From NCBI GenBank assembly GCA_021229015.1, contig CM037777.1, forward strand, positions 23,363,515 to 23,427,514: a stretch of DNA of 64,000 nt, read 5' to 3'. The notes under the pieces were generated by a model, which did not search any database, had not been told where the DNA came from, and was given only the letters and a program-made list of their open reading frames with translations. This document shows, piece by piece, positions 1-12,640 of the stretch. Positions within the stretch are counted from its first letter, which is position 1. Every line of letters starts with the position of its first letter. Origin of the DNA: Solen grandis. Taxonomy: Eukaryota > Mollusca > Bivalvia > Adapedonta > Solenidae. A program made the position numbers and the translations under genes.

Positions 1-345
1 CAGCAGCATTTTCAGCACGCTATGACGTCACGTGACGTCAGAGCTAAAAATAGTGAAAAATGGTATTCGCGCTCTACAGCCGCCATTTATGATCAGATTT
101 TCTTCAAATTTTTACAGATGGTACATCTTTAAACTAAGGTGTGAATATTTTGTCAGCTAACCTTAATTCCAAAAAACCGAAGTATTGTGGCTGAAGTAAT
201 ATTCGAACATAGGACCAAAAATTTCATTTTAGGGCTAAAGAACTTCGGGATGAGATAGAAAGTTGAAACTTACACAGTTAGCAGTTCTGCAGAATTTCTT
301 AATATATTTTGAGTCGTGACGTCATATGATACTACTACTACTGCT
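1..345 (+). repeat. Helitron-like internal unit, type A, partial
   Basis: This is a partial copy of the roughly 452 bp type A unit seen repeatedly between 5892 and 10460. It has paired TGACGTCA palindromes near 22-42, a CTCTACAGCC block near 72, a TTCACAGATGGTACAT-like block near 112-128 and GATAGAAAGTTGAAACTTACACAG near 254. It is cut by the left edge of the window, so its parent element cannot be delimited. Short ORFs through these units are not conserved genes. Confidence 0.8.
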
Positions 346-526
346 ACTTATTTTTTTTTTCTTCGTAACTAAACGCTTATTTTTCGCGGAATATAATGTC
401 AATTAATCAGCATGAACATGAAATACTACCAGAGGTGAGTCATTACATGAAACATCTATCTCCTGCATTTTGCATTAACACAGGTTGCAGAAAGTCCTAT
501 CATTCGTTTAGACGAATGACATCTAG
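346..526 (+). mobile_element. Short Helitron-like non-autonomous element (E1)
   Basis: A miniature element has the family 5' region (CTTCGTAACTAAACGCTTATTTTT, here near 360-383) joined directly to the family 3' end: the subterminal motif GCAGAAAGTCCTAT, a short palindromic hairpin (CATTCGTTTAGACGAATG) and ACATCTAG at 519-526, followed by T. The hairpin followed by CTAG-T matches rolling-circle Helitron 3' termini. No tandem units lie inside it. Confidence 0.6.
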
Positions 527-535
527 TTATTCTTA

Positions 536-805
536 TTAGGACTTTCTGCCTAAAGCAGAAAGTCCTATTGGGTTTGTTATGTTTATTATTAGGACTTTCT
601 GCCTAAAGCAGAAAGTCCTATTGGGTTTGTTATGTTTATTAGGACTTTCTGCCTAAAGCAGAAAGTCCTATTTGGTTTGTTATGTTTATTATTAGGACTT
701 TCTGCCTAAAGCAGAAAGTCCTATTGGGTTTGTTATGTTTATTATTATTAGGACTTTCTGCCTACTGGCAGAAAGTCATATTGGGTTTGTACTATTTATT
801 CTTCT
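536..805 (+). repeat. Ladder of five 5'-terminal hairpins
   Basis: The hairpin AGGACTTTCTGC-loop-GCAGAAAGTCCT followed by ATTGGGTTTGTTATGTTTATT recurs with starts near 538, 591, 641, 694 and 750, a period of about 50-56 bp, in an ATT-rich context. The fifth copy has a different loop (CTACTG). The stem is the same 12-mer that appears just inside the 3' ends of the Helitron-like elements, so these look like repeated 5' termini of that family. Confidence 0.8.
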
Positions 806-3335
806 TCTTCTTATTATTATTATTCTTTTTTTCTTCCTCTTATATTTGTGTTAATTTCGATGTGTTGCCATTGGCCCTGAACAATCAGAATTTTATGGCA
901 TGTATTTCAAACCATGAGCTTTCGGATGCATTGAATTTCATATTCATATGACGTCATATAACGTCAGACTTGACGTCACCTGAAAAAGTTTGTACGCGGT
1001 CTACAGCCATTATTTCTGGACCGACTTTCATCAAAATTTCACAGAATGTGTTGTTAGGCTGTAGTTGTGCATCCAGGTGTCCGTTTTTCAAAATTCGAAA
1101 AGTCCATGGTTCTATGGCGAATCCAAGATTCGAACCAAGGTCGTAAATTTTCAAATGCTTATAAAATCTGTCATATTTAAGATAGAAAGTTGATATTTAG
1201 TCAGCATATAGGTCTCTAGAAGTTTTAAACATTTTGTGCAAATAAATGTCATATGACGTCACGTGACGTCATTATATGATAATGTATTTCTAATATTAAC
1301 AAGAATATTTCTATATGTTGAAATTGTCGAAGGGCAATGAAAATTTAAAGACACATGCTTCAAAAGTTTGTACGCGGTCTACAGCCATTGTTTGTGAACC
1401 GATTTTCATCAAATTTTCACAGATTGTGTATATTAAGTTCTAGTTGTGCATCCCGGTGTCCGTTTTTCAAAATTCGAAAAGTCCATGGTTCTATACGAAT
1501 CCAAGATTTCAGAATTTTTTTTAAAAGTCCTATTTAGATAGAAAGTTGATATTTAGTCAGTATATAGGTCTCTAGAAGTTTTAAACATTTTGTGCAAATA
1601 AATGTCATATGACGTCACGTGACGTCATTATATGATAATGTATTTCTAATATTAACAAGAGTATTTCTATATGTTGAAATTGTCGAAGGGCAATGAAAAT
1701 TTAATGACACATGCTTCAATCGCTGAAAGTTTGATTTTTATGATTTTCATATGCCTATGACGTCATATGACGTCACACTTGAAATATGCAACAAAAGTTT
1801 GTACGCGGTCCAGAGCCATTGTTTATGAACCGATTTTCATCAAATTTTCACAGAATGTGAATATTAAGTTCTAGTTGTGCATCCCGGTGTCCGTTTTTCA
1901 AAATTCGAAAAGTCCATGGTTCTATAGCGAATTCAAGATTCGAACCAAGGTCGTAAATTTTTAAATGCTTATAAAATCGAACCTATTTGAGATAGAAAAG
2001 TGATATTTGGTCAATATATAGGTCTCTAAGAGTCTTAAACATTTTGTGAAAAGAAACGTCATATGACGTCACTTGACGTCATTATATGATAATGTATTTC
2101 TAATATTAACAAGAGTATTTCTATATGTTGAAATTGCCAAAGGGCAATGAAAATTTAATGACGTGAGGAAATTTTGATTTCACCCCTACTGCATATATGT
2201 AGCCATATCTCAATAAATATCGATTTTTGTAAATATATGTATGAATAAGAATTATAGCTGAATAATTGACGTTTCCAAAGATATTTAGTTTATTAAAATT
2301 GGTTTACGCAATACAAAGTTATAAGCAAAAAAACTAAATGAAATGAAGCTAATTTTGCTGATAATATGCTGTTTTCTTGAGGTTTAACAGTCAATATCTC
2401 AGAAACGACTGAAGATAAGTTTATACATTATGCGTATAAAATGTAGCATGTTTTAAGAGCTTTCTAACGGTACCAAGTTTATTGAAATTGGACTTCATAT
2501 AAGAAAGTTACATGGAAAATAAGATATTTCATAATCATGCATCATAAAAATATGGAAAAGGTCACGCGCAGGGGTCACCAAGCTTAAATACTTGCGCAAC
2601 GACTTAAAAAAAAAAAAAAAATATATATATATCAAATTGCAATTGATGGGCTATATCTTGATTTTTTTTGATTTTTTTTTTGTCGAATGTTGACTGTTTC
2701 CAAAATAAGCATTGAAGTTAATACATGTACAGCGGCACAAGACAAAAATCCGTATTTGCAACACTATGTAGCTAGCGAGCAGTTTGCAAGCCTTGAAAAA
2801 TTCACACGCAGCCCCACATTTTAGACCATCTAAAAACTGCATTGTTATGCTAACGATATTCATATTGCATCAGTTTGTAGGCTGGGATGTTACCTTTCAA
2901 AATATCACCATAGTTCGAAATTCCAGGAATTTATGGCAAAACTACGGAAGCCCAAACACGCCAAAATCGCTAAATACGTTTAACTACGTTACAGGTGTCG
3001 AAAGGATATAGCACTATACAAATATTCAATACTTCTTCCTACTGAGGCTAAAATTAAACAAGGTTACAACTGAGCTGGAGTGATGAAATTCTATGTGTGA
3101 TGAAAGTTAGAAACTAACAGTGATTATATTTATTTTCTTTTATTAAATGAAAAAATATAGGCGGACTTTTAATAAAATTCACAGAATGTGTTCTATTTGT
3201 GCTATTTTATATAGAAATAGAGGAGATAGAAAGTTGCAATTTGGACAGATTATCTATTATGTCATCTTCTATATATACTATATAAAGCAGATGTTGCAGA
3301 AAGTCCTATCATTCGTTTAAACGAATGACATCTAG
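748..3335 (+). mobile_element. Helitron-like element E2 (type B units + 1.1 kb module)
   Basis: The element begins with the variant 5' hairpin at 748. It continues with three type B units (about 937-2160), each carrying paired TGACGTCA palindromes, GTACGCGGTCTACAGCC, TTCATCAAATTTTCACAGA and AAGATTCGAACCAAGG. It then enters an about 1.17 kb module (2161-3335) found five times in the window. The end is GCAGAAAGTCCTATCATTCG plus palindromic hairpin plus ACATCTAG (3328-3335), then T. There is no Rep/helicase ORF, so it is non-autonomous. A near-identical copy is at about 34790-37500. Confidence 0.7.
2161..3335 (+). repeat. 1.1 kb 3' module of the Helitron-like family, copy 1
   Basis: The module opens with ACGTGAGGAAATTTTGATTT and CACCCCTACTGCATATATG. 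It contains a poly(A) stretch near 2606, a more complex block (2730-3010) that keeps a roughly 75-codon plus-strand reading frame open in most copies, and the 3' hairpin. Copies are at 4750-5891, 12741-13934, 31670-32742 and 36309-37500. The conserved block might be captured host sequence, but I recognise no domain in it. Confidence 0.75.
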
Positions 3336-4655
3336 TTATTATTATTCTTCTTTTTTTCTTCCTAACTAAACGCTTATTTTTCTATGTTGCAATACTCCTA
3401 GGACGATGAAATTTTTATGACTTATTAGCCACGTCAGGAAATTTTGATTTCTATGATTTTCATATGCCTATGACGTCATATGACGTCACATTTGAAATAT
3501 GCTACAAAAGTTTGTACGCGGTCTACAGCCATTGTTTGTGAACCGATTTTCATCAAATTTTCACAGATTGTGTATATTAAGTTCTAGTTGTGCATCCCGG
3601 TGTCCGTTTTTCAAAATTCGAAAAGTCCATGGTTCTATAGCGAATCCAAGATTCGAACCAAGGTCGTAAAGTTTTAAATGCTTATAAAATCTGTCCTATT
3701 TAGGAAAGAAAGTTGATATTTAGTCAGTATATAGGTCTCTAGAAGTTTTAAAAATTTTGTGAAAATATTTGTCATATGACGTCACGTGACGTCATTATAT
3801 GATAATGTATTTCTAACATTAACAAGAATATTTCTATATGTTGAAATTGTCGAAAGGCAATGAAAATTTAAAGACACATGCTTCAAACGCTGAAATTTTG
3901 ATTTCTATGATTTTCATATGCCTATGACGTCATATGACGTCACACTGGAAATATGCAACAAAAGTTTGTACGCGGTCTACAGCCATTGTTTATGAACCGA
4001 TTTTCATCAAATTTTCACAGAATGTGTATATTAAGTTCTTTCTATAGCGATTCCAAGATTCGAACCAAGGTCGTAAATTTTCAAATTCTTATAAAATCGG
4101 TCCTATTTGAGATAGAAAGATGATATTGGGTCAGTATATAGGTCTCTGGGAGTCTTAAACATTTTGTGAAAATAAATGTCATATGACGTCACGTGACGTC
4201 ATTATATGATAATGAATTTCTAATTCTAACAAGATTATTTCTATATCTTGAAATTTATGAAGGGCAATGAAAAATTAATGCCGCATGCTTCAGATGCTGT
4301 AATTTCGATTTCAAAGATTTTCAGAAGCCTATGACGTCATATGACGTCACACTTGAAATATGCAACACAAGTTTGTACGCGGTCCAGAGCCATTGTTTAT
4401 GAACCGATTTTCATCAAATTTTCACAGAATGTGTATATTACGTTCTTATTGTGTATACCGGTGTCCGTTTTTCAAAATTCGAAAAGTCCAAGCATATATG
4501 GCGGATCCAAGATTCGAACCAATGACGTCAATATTTAAATGCTTATAAAAACTGTCCTATTTGAGATAGAAAGTTGAAATTTTGTCAGTTAGTAGGTCTC
4601 TGGGTGTCTTAACAATTATGTGAAAATAAACGTCATATGACGTCACGTGACGTCA
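3336..4655 (+). mobile_element. Helitron-like element E3, type B units
   Basis: The element starts immediately after the CTAG of E2 with TTATTATTATTC and CTTCCTAACTAAACGC. It has three type B units whose CATATGCC/CAGAAGCC starts fall at 3461, 3915 and 4322; the first spacing is 454 bp. The second unit lacks about 48 bp around 4040. There is no own 3' hairpin: the next 5' region begins near 4656, so E3 and E4 may be one nested or fused element. Confidence 0.6.
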
Positions 4656-5196
4656 TTTGTTTATTATTATTATTCTTTTCTTCTTCCTAACTAAACGCTT
4701 ATTTTAATATGTTGCAATAGTCCTAGGACGATGAAATGTTTATGGGTTATTAGGCACGTGAGGAAATTTTGATTTCACCCCTACTGCATATATGTAGCCA
4801 TATCTCAATAAATATCGATTTTTGTAAATATATGTATGAATACGAATTATAGCTGAATAATTGACGTTTCCAAAGATATTTAGTTTATTAAAATTGGTTT
4901 ACGCAATACAAAGTTATAAGCAAAAAAACTAAATGAAATGAAGCTAATTTTGCTGATAATATGCTGTTTTCTTGAGGTTTAACAGTCAATATCTCAGAAA
5001 CGACTGAAGATAAGTTTATACATTATGCATGTAAAATGTAGCATGTTTTAAGAGCTTTCTAACGGTACCAAGTTTATTGAAATTGGACTTCATATAAGAA
5101 AGTTACATGGAGAATAAGATATTTCATAATCATGCATCATAAAATATGGAAAAGGTCACGCGCAGGGGTCACCAAGCTAAAATAGTTGCGCAACGA

Positions 5197-5233
<37 letters not shown>

Positions 5234-5891
5234 AATTGCAATTGATGGGCTATATCTTGATTTTTTTTTTTTTGTTGTTGTTTTTTGTCGAATGTTGACT
5301 GTTTCCAAAATAAGCATTGAAGTTAATACATGTACAACGGCACAAGACAAAAATCCGTATTTGCAACACTATGTAGCTAGCGAGCAGTTTGCAAGCCTTG
5401 AAAAATTCACACGCAGCCCCACATTTTAGACCATCTAAAAACTGCATTGTTATGCTAACGATATTTATATTGCATCAGTTTGTAGGCTGGGATGTTACCT
5501 TTCAAAATATCACCATAGTTCGAAATTCCAGGAATTTATGGCAAAACTACGGAAGCCCAAACACGCCAAAATCGCTAAATACGATTAACTACGTTACAGG
5601 TGTCGAAATATGTGTGATGAAAGTTAGAAACTTACATTTGAACACTGTTTCATTTTTCTTTTATGTCATATGACATAGTATAAATGTTGTATGTAAACTA
5701 CATGTGCAAGATATGGGCGGACTTTTATTAAAATTCACAGAATGTGTTCTATTTGTGCTATTTTATATAGAAATAGAGGAGATAGAAAGTTGCAATTTGG
5801 ACAGATTATCTATTATGTCATCTTCTATATATACTATATAAAGCAGATGTTGCAGAAAGTCCTATCATTCGTTTAAACGAATGACATCTAG
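4656..5891 (+). mobile_element. Helitron-like element E4 (5' region + 1.1 kb module)
   Basis: A family 5' region (4676-4760) is joined directly to the 1.1 kb module, with long poly(A) near 5200-5230 and poly(T)/GTT near 5262-5287. It ends in the palindromic hairpin and CTAG at 5888-5891. The following bases are TTAGGACTTTCTGCC, the 5' hairpin of the next element, giving a seamless head-to-tail junction. Confidence 0.7.
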
Positions 5892-7132
5892 TTAGGACTT
5901 TCTGCCTAAAGCAGAAAGTCCTATTGGGTTTGTTATGTTTATTATTATTATTCTTTTCTTCTTCCTAACTAAACGCTTATTTTTATATGTTGCAAAAGTC
6001 CTAGGACGCTGAAATTTTTATGGCGTATTAGTCACGTGAGGAAATTTTGATTTCAATGATTTTCAGCACCCTATGACGTCACATGACGTCACAGCTAAAA
6101 ATAGTGAAAAATGGTGTTCGCGCTCTACAGCCGTCATTTATGGTCGGATTTTCTTCAAATTTTCACAGATGGTACATCATGAATCAAAGGTGTGCATATC
6201 CTGTCAGCTAACCGAAATTCCGAAAGACCGAAGTTCTGTGGATGAAATAAGATTCGACAAAAGGACCGAAAAATTCATTTTAGGATTAAAGAGCTTCAGG
6301 ATGAGATAGAAAGTTGAAACTTACACAGTTTGCAGTTCTGCAGAATTTCTACATGTATTTTGAGTCGTGACGTCATAGGACTTCATGTGACGTCATAGGC
6401 ATACTTCATAATTTTCATTTTAGGGCAATGATTTCGACATGATGCCAGTTGTTCAGAATAATGAAAATTTCAGAGTTATGACAGTAAACTATGCGCTTTT
6501 AAACAAAAGCATCTTCAGCACCTATGACGTCACATGACGTCACAGCTAAAAATAGTGAAAAATGGTGTTCGCTCTCTACAGCCGTCATTTATGGTCGGAT
6601 TTTCTTTTAATTTTCACAGATGGTACATCTTGAAACTAAGGTGTGCATATCCTGTCAGCTAACCGAAACTCCGAAAGACCGAAGTTCTGTGGCTGAAATA
6701 AGATTCGAGCATAGGACCGAAAATTTCATTTTAGGATTAAAGAGCTTCAGAATGAGATAAAAGTTGAAACTTACACAGTTTGCAGTTCTGCAGAATTACT
6801 ACATATATTTTGAGTCTTGACGTCATATGACGTCATGTGACGTCATAAACATTCTTCTTAATTTTCATTTTAAGGCAATGATTTTGACATGATGCCAGTT
6901 GTTCAGAATAATGAAAATTTCAGAGTTACGACAGTAAAGAATGCGCTTTTGAACAAAAGAATTTTCAGCACCCTATGACGTCATGTGATGTCAAAGCTAA
7001 AAGAAGTCCATACGAAAAAAAAATAAGTAAAAGGTAGAGAATTTAATATATATTCTTTCTAACGGAATTAATCTTAATATTTTTCAATTTTAGCAGAAAG
7101 TCCTATCATTCGTATCAACGAATGAAATCTAG
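5892..7132 (+). mobile_element. Helitron-like element E5, type A units
   Basis: The element starts with the 5' hairpin AGGACTTTCTGCC-TAAA-GCAGAAAGTCCT. It holds two full type A units (near 6071 and 6520) and a truncated third (6968 onward). It ends with GCAGAAAGTCCTATCATTCG, a variant hairpin with ATCA in the loop, and AAATCTAG at 7125-7132. The same subfamily end occurs at 16130-16169. Confidence 0.7.
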
Positions 7133-8403
7133 TTTTTCTTATTATTATTATTATTATTATTCTTCTTCCAACCTAATTCAAGAGTTAATTTATATATGTT
7201 GCCAATGGCCAAGCAACATGAAAATTAAAATGCCTCGACAAAAAAGTATAAATTTTTAAAATCAAGTGTTTTCAATTTTCAATGACGTAAAATGACGTCA
7301 GATTTGACGTCAGCTTAAAAAGTTTGTTCGCACTCTAGAGCCTTCAATTCTGGTCCGATTGTTTTGATATTTTCACAGAAAATGTATTTTAGAATGTAGA
7401 TGTGCACCCTTGCATTCAAATTTCCAAATTCGAAAATATAAAGATTCCATGGCAAAACCGAGATTCGAACTTAGGTCCTAAAATATATTTTAGTATTACA
7501 AGGCCACTAAACGGGCTAGAAGCATGAAAATTGGACAGCACATCGGCCTAAATGTCTGCTTCCAATTTGTTTAAAGGCTTTTTTCTTAAGTCATCACGAC
7601 TTTTGACCTCATCTTTTTGAAAATTCTATTGTAGCGATAAAAATGTTTATATTTATAAATTTATTTATTTTTAATTTTAAAAATGACATCAAATGACGTT
7701 ATATTTGACGTAAGCTTCAAAAGTTTGTTCGCGCTCTAAAGCCTTCAATTCTGGTCCGATTATCTTGATATTTTCACAGAAAATGTATTTTAAGATGTAG
7801 ATGTGCACCTTGACATTCAAATTTCTAAATTTGAAAAGATTAAGATTTCATGGCGATACCGAGTTTCGAACTTTGGTTCTTAAGTTACATTTTAATGTTA
7901 CAAAGCCTCCTGATATTAGTATTAGAGCCAGAAAAATACGGATATAATATTGCATTTCTTATCACAGCTTTCTGCAAACTTGAAAAAAATGACAAATACA
8001 TGTTCTTCCAATATTTTTTTTCTGTTTTCCAAGTGTTTAACGGTTTCTTTTTCTAAATCTGTAAAAATAAGCAAATATATAAAGCAAAAGAATAGTTGAA
8101 CGTTTCAAGACTTTTATAACGTTAATTACATAGAAATAAGAAATTATTTTCATTATTTTGTTTACACCTCTGATTTTGTTTCCATCTAATTTTGCAAATG
8201 TAAAACTCAATCAATTTAAAGGTTGAAAGTCATGGATTTCAAAGTATTTTTTTTCTTTTTTACAATTTTAATTGTGGGTCAAATTGCAATGAATATTTGT
8301 TAAGTCATATGCTTACAAAGAAAAAGATATTAAATAAAGAATAAAAAAAAAAAAAATCGATTGAATAACGTAAGAAAACAGTTCTTGAGGATATTATTAT
8401 CTT

Positions 8404-8437
<34 letters not shown>

Positions 8438-8710
8438 CTGAATGATAGAAAACGGGTGCATAATCAAATATGATCCATATTTATGCTTTCTCAATATCTT
8501 CTTAAGAAGATGAAAGGAAAAAAAAAAGATTTAAAGCTTATTTTTGAACATAATCGTAAGTATATATTTAAATTAATGATGATTTACGTATTAAATCATA
8601 CGTTATTATGCATCATTATTCCATTTTTTTTATTAACTTATATATTTAATATCTTTGAAATAAGCAAACGGAAAGCCGCTTCGTTTGTATCTTCAACAAA
8701 CGACTTCTAG
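7133..8710 (+). mobile_element. Helitron-like element E6, diverged type C units
   Basis: Two diverged units (about 7262-7640 and 7680-7920) share TTTGTTCGC-CTCTA-AGCCTTCAATTCTGG and a degraded TGACGTCA cluster with types A and B. AT-rich filler with poly(A)/poly(T) near 8343 and 8407-8438 follows. The 3' end differs in sequence but keeps the plan: a stem built from TCGTTTGT and ACAAACGA, then CTTCTAG (8704-8710) before TTATTATT. Confidence 0.6.
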
Positions 8711-11166
8711 TTATTATTATTAGGGCTTTCTGCCTCAAGCAGAAAGACCTTTTGGGTTTGTTATGTTTATTATTATTATTATTATTCTTTTCTTCTTCCT
8801 AACTAAACGCTTATTTTTATATGTTGCAATAGTCCTAGGACGATGAAATTTTTATGGCTTATTAGTCACGTGAGGAAATTTTGATTTCAATGATTTTCAG
8901 CACCCTATGACGTCACATGACGTCACAGCTAAAAATAGTGAAAAATGGTGTTCGCGCTCTACAGCCGTCATTTATGGTCGGATTTTCTTCAAATTTTCAC
9001 AGATGGTACATATTGAATCAAAGGTGTGCATATCCTGTCAGCTAACCGAAATTCCGAAAGACCGAAGTTCTGTGGCTGAAATAAGATTCGAACATAGGAC
9101 CGAAAATTTCATTTTAGGATAAAAGAGCTTCAGGATGAGATAGAAAGTTGAAACTTACACAGTTTGCAGTTCTGCAGAATTTCTACAAATATTTTGAGTC
9201 GTGACGTCATATGACGTCATGTGACGTCATAAGCATACTTCTTAATTTTCATTTTAGGGCAATGATTTCAACATGATGCCAGTTGTTCAGAATAATGAAA
9301 ATTTCAGAGTTATGAAAGCAAAGTATGCGCTTTTGAACAAAAGCATCTTCAGCACCCTATGACGTCACATGACGTCACAGCTAAAAATAGTGAAAAATGG
9401 TGTTCGCGCTCTACAGCCGTCATTTATGGTCGGATTTTCTTCAAATTTTCACAGATGGTACATCTTGAATAAAAGGTGTGCATATCTTGTCAGCTAACCG
9501 AAATTCCGAAAGACCGAAGTTCTGTGGCTGAAATAAGATTCGAACATAGGACCGAAAATTTCATTTTAGAATTAAAGAGCTGCAGGATGAGATAGAAAGT
9601 TGAAACTTACACAGTTTGCAGTTCTGCAGAATTTCTACAAATATTTTGAGTCGTGACGTCATATGACGTCATGTGACGTCATAAGCATACTTCTTAATAT
9701 TCATTTTAGGGCAATGATTTCGACATGATGCCAGTTGTTCAGAATAATGAAAATTTCAGAGTTATGAAAGCAAGGTATGTGCTTTTGAACAAAAGCATCT
9801 TCAGCACCCTATGACGTCACATGACGTCACAGCAAAAAATAATGAAAAATGGTGTTCGCACTCTACAGCCGTCATTTATTGTCAGATTTTCTTCAAATTT
9901 TCACAGATGGTACATTTTGAAACTCAGATGTGCATATCCTGTCAGCTAACCAAACTTCCAAAAGACTGAAGTTCTGTGGCTGAAAAAAGATTCGAACATA
10001 GGACCAAAAATTTCATTTTAGGATTAAAGAGCTTCAGGATGAGATAGAAGGTTGAAACTTACACAGTTTGCAGTTCTGCAGAATTTCTACATATATCTTG
10101 AGTTTTGACGTCATATGACGTCTTGTGACGTCATAAGCATACTTCTTATTTTTCATTTTAGGGCAATGATTTTGACATGATGCCAGTTGTTCAGAATAAC
10201 GAAAATTTCAGAGTTATGACAGTAAAGTATGCCCTTTTGAACAAAAGCATCTTTAGCACACTATGACGTCATGTGACGTCAGAGCTAAAAATAGTTAAAA
10301 ATGGTGTTCACGCTCTACAGCCGCCATTTATGGTCGGATTTTCTTCAAATTTTCACAGATGGTACATCTTGAAAGTTAAGTGTGCATATCCTGTCAGCTA
10401 ACCGAAATTCCGAAAGACCGAAGTTGTGTGGCTGAAATAAGATTCGAACATTGGACCGAAAATTTCATTTTAGGATTAGAGAGCTGATGGTGTTTTTATT
10501 CGGCAAGGTGTATCTCAAAAACGAACAAGATTCTACCTAGACACTGTGGATAAAATCTGTAGTGATTTGAAAGACCTTTCAGGTGATATTTAGTTTTTGA
10601 AGATCGGGGTTGAATTGGTTGACTTATGACAGAAAGGCGAAAAGTGTACTTTTAACGAAATTGAAACGCTGTAGTTTCATGAACTTTGAGTCAAAAATCA
10701 TGATTTCTTCAGGATTAACACACTGAAAAGTGAAGTGATGTATACTGCAAGGAATACTTGTTTGGTCACGTGATTATAACGTCATGCATATTTAAGCAGA
10801 AATTATTAAAAAATTCATATAAAATCGGCAAGTTGATGTTTGAAGTTGAAATTTGCACGAATGCCGTAGCCTACAATGTGCAAAATGTCCTGAAAATTTC
10901 AAGTGATTCCGTCAACAAACATGGCAGATATTCATGTTTTTCGGAAAGGGCTTGTATATGAAAATCTAGCAATTTGAAGGAAGAGAAGAAGGCGGTTATT
11001 GGGTTGGTTACCCTCTATCCGGACGTTCCTACGCAGGAAAGAGTGCCCGTGTTGAAAGGTGAATTGCGATGCGTATTTGAGAGAATGAGGTGCATTTTAG
11101 AATGCAATGGTGTACACCAGGACCGATAAGCATATTGCCTTTGTTATAACGGCTTTCTTCAAACTT
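8711..11166 (+). mobile_element. Helitron-like element E7, four 452 bp type A units + module X
   Basis: After a 5' hairpin (GGGCTTTCTGCC-TCAA-GCAGAAAGACC) there are four type A units whose CACCC/CACAC starts fall at 8901, 9353, 9805 and 10257: exactly 452 bp each. Each full unit carries a pair and a triplet of TGACGTCA. The fourth unit runs into module X (about 10485-11166), which has no similarity I recognise. No CTAG hairpin end is present; a new 5' hairpin starts at 11169. A second copy lies at 32743-34680 with one unit fewer. Confidence 0.75.
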
Positions 11167-12640
11167 TTATTAGGGCTTTCTGCCTCAAGCAGAAAGACCT
11201 TTTGGGTTTGTTATGTTTATTAGGACTTTCTGCCCTTTCGGCAGAAAGTCCTATTGGGTTTGTACTGTTTATTCTTCTTCTTATTATTATTATTATTCTT
11301 TTTTTCTTCCTAACTAAACGCTTATTTTTCTATGTTGCAATACTCCTAGGACGATGAAATTTTTATGACTTATTAGCCACGTCAGGAAATTTTGATTTCT
11401 ATGATTTTCATATGCCTATGACGTCATATGACGTCACATTTGAAATATGCTACAAAAGTTTGTACGCGGTCTACAGCCATTGTTTGTGAACCGATTTTCA
11501 TCAAATATTCACAGAATGTGTATATTAAGTTCTAGTTGTGCATCCCGGTGTCCGTTTTTCAAAATTCGAAAAGTCCATGGTTCTATAGCGAATCCAAGAT
11601 TCGAACCAAGGTCGGAAATTTTTAAATGCTTATAAAATCTGTCCTATTTAAGATAGAAAGTTGATATTTAGACAGTTTATGGGACTCTAAAAGTTTTAAA
11701 TATTTTGTGAAAATAAATGTCATATGACGTCACGTGACGTCATTATATGATAATGTATTTCTAATATTAACAAGGGTATTTCTATATGTTGAAATTGTCG
11801 AAGGGCAATGAAAATTTAAGGACATATGCTTCAAATGCTGAAATTTTGAGTTCTATGATTTTCATATGCCTATGACGTCATATGACGTCACACTTGAAAT
11901 ATGCAACAAAAGATTGTACGCGGTCTACAGCCATTGTTTATGAACCGATTTCCATCAAATTTTCACAGAATGTGTATATTCAGTTCTAGTTGTGCATCTC
12001 GGTGTCCGTTTTTCAAAATTCGAAAAGTCCATGGTTCTATAGCGAATTCAAGATTCGAACCAAGGTCGTAAATTTTCAAATGCTTATAAAATCGGTCCTA
12101 TTTGAGATAGAAAAGTGATATTTGGTCAGTATATAGGTCTCTGGGAGTCTTAAACATTTTGTGAAAATAAACGTCATATGACGTCACGTGACGTCATTAT
12201 ATGATAATGTATTTCTAATATTGACAAGAGTATTTCTATATGTTGAAATTGTCGAAGGGCAATGAAAATTTAGTGACACATGATTCAGACGCTGCAATTT
12301 CGATTTCAATGATTTTCAGAAGCCTATGGCGTCACATTTGAAATTGACTACGAAAGATTGTACACGGTCCAGAGTCATTATCTATGGGCCGATTTTTATC
12401 AAATTTTTACAGAATGTGTATATTACGTTCTTATTGTGTATACCGGTGTCCGTTTTTCAAAATTCGAAAAGTCCAAGCATCTATGGCGGATCAAAGATTC
12501 GAACCAAGGACGTCAATTTTTAAATGCTTATAAAAACTGTCCTATTTGAGATAGAAAGTTGAAATTTTGTCAGTTAGTAGGTCTCTGGGTGTCTTAACAA
12601 TTATGTGAAAATAAACGTCATATGACGTCACGTGACGTCA
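11167..12640 (+). mobile_element. Helitron-like element E8, type B units
   Basis: Two successive 5' hairpins (11169 and 11221, the latter with loop CCTTTC) are followed by three type B units with starts near 11409, 11862 and 12315, the last partly deleted in its TGACGTCA pair (ATGGCGTCA). No 3' hairpin is present before the next 5' region at about 12650. Confidence 0.6.
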
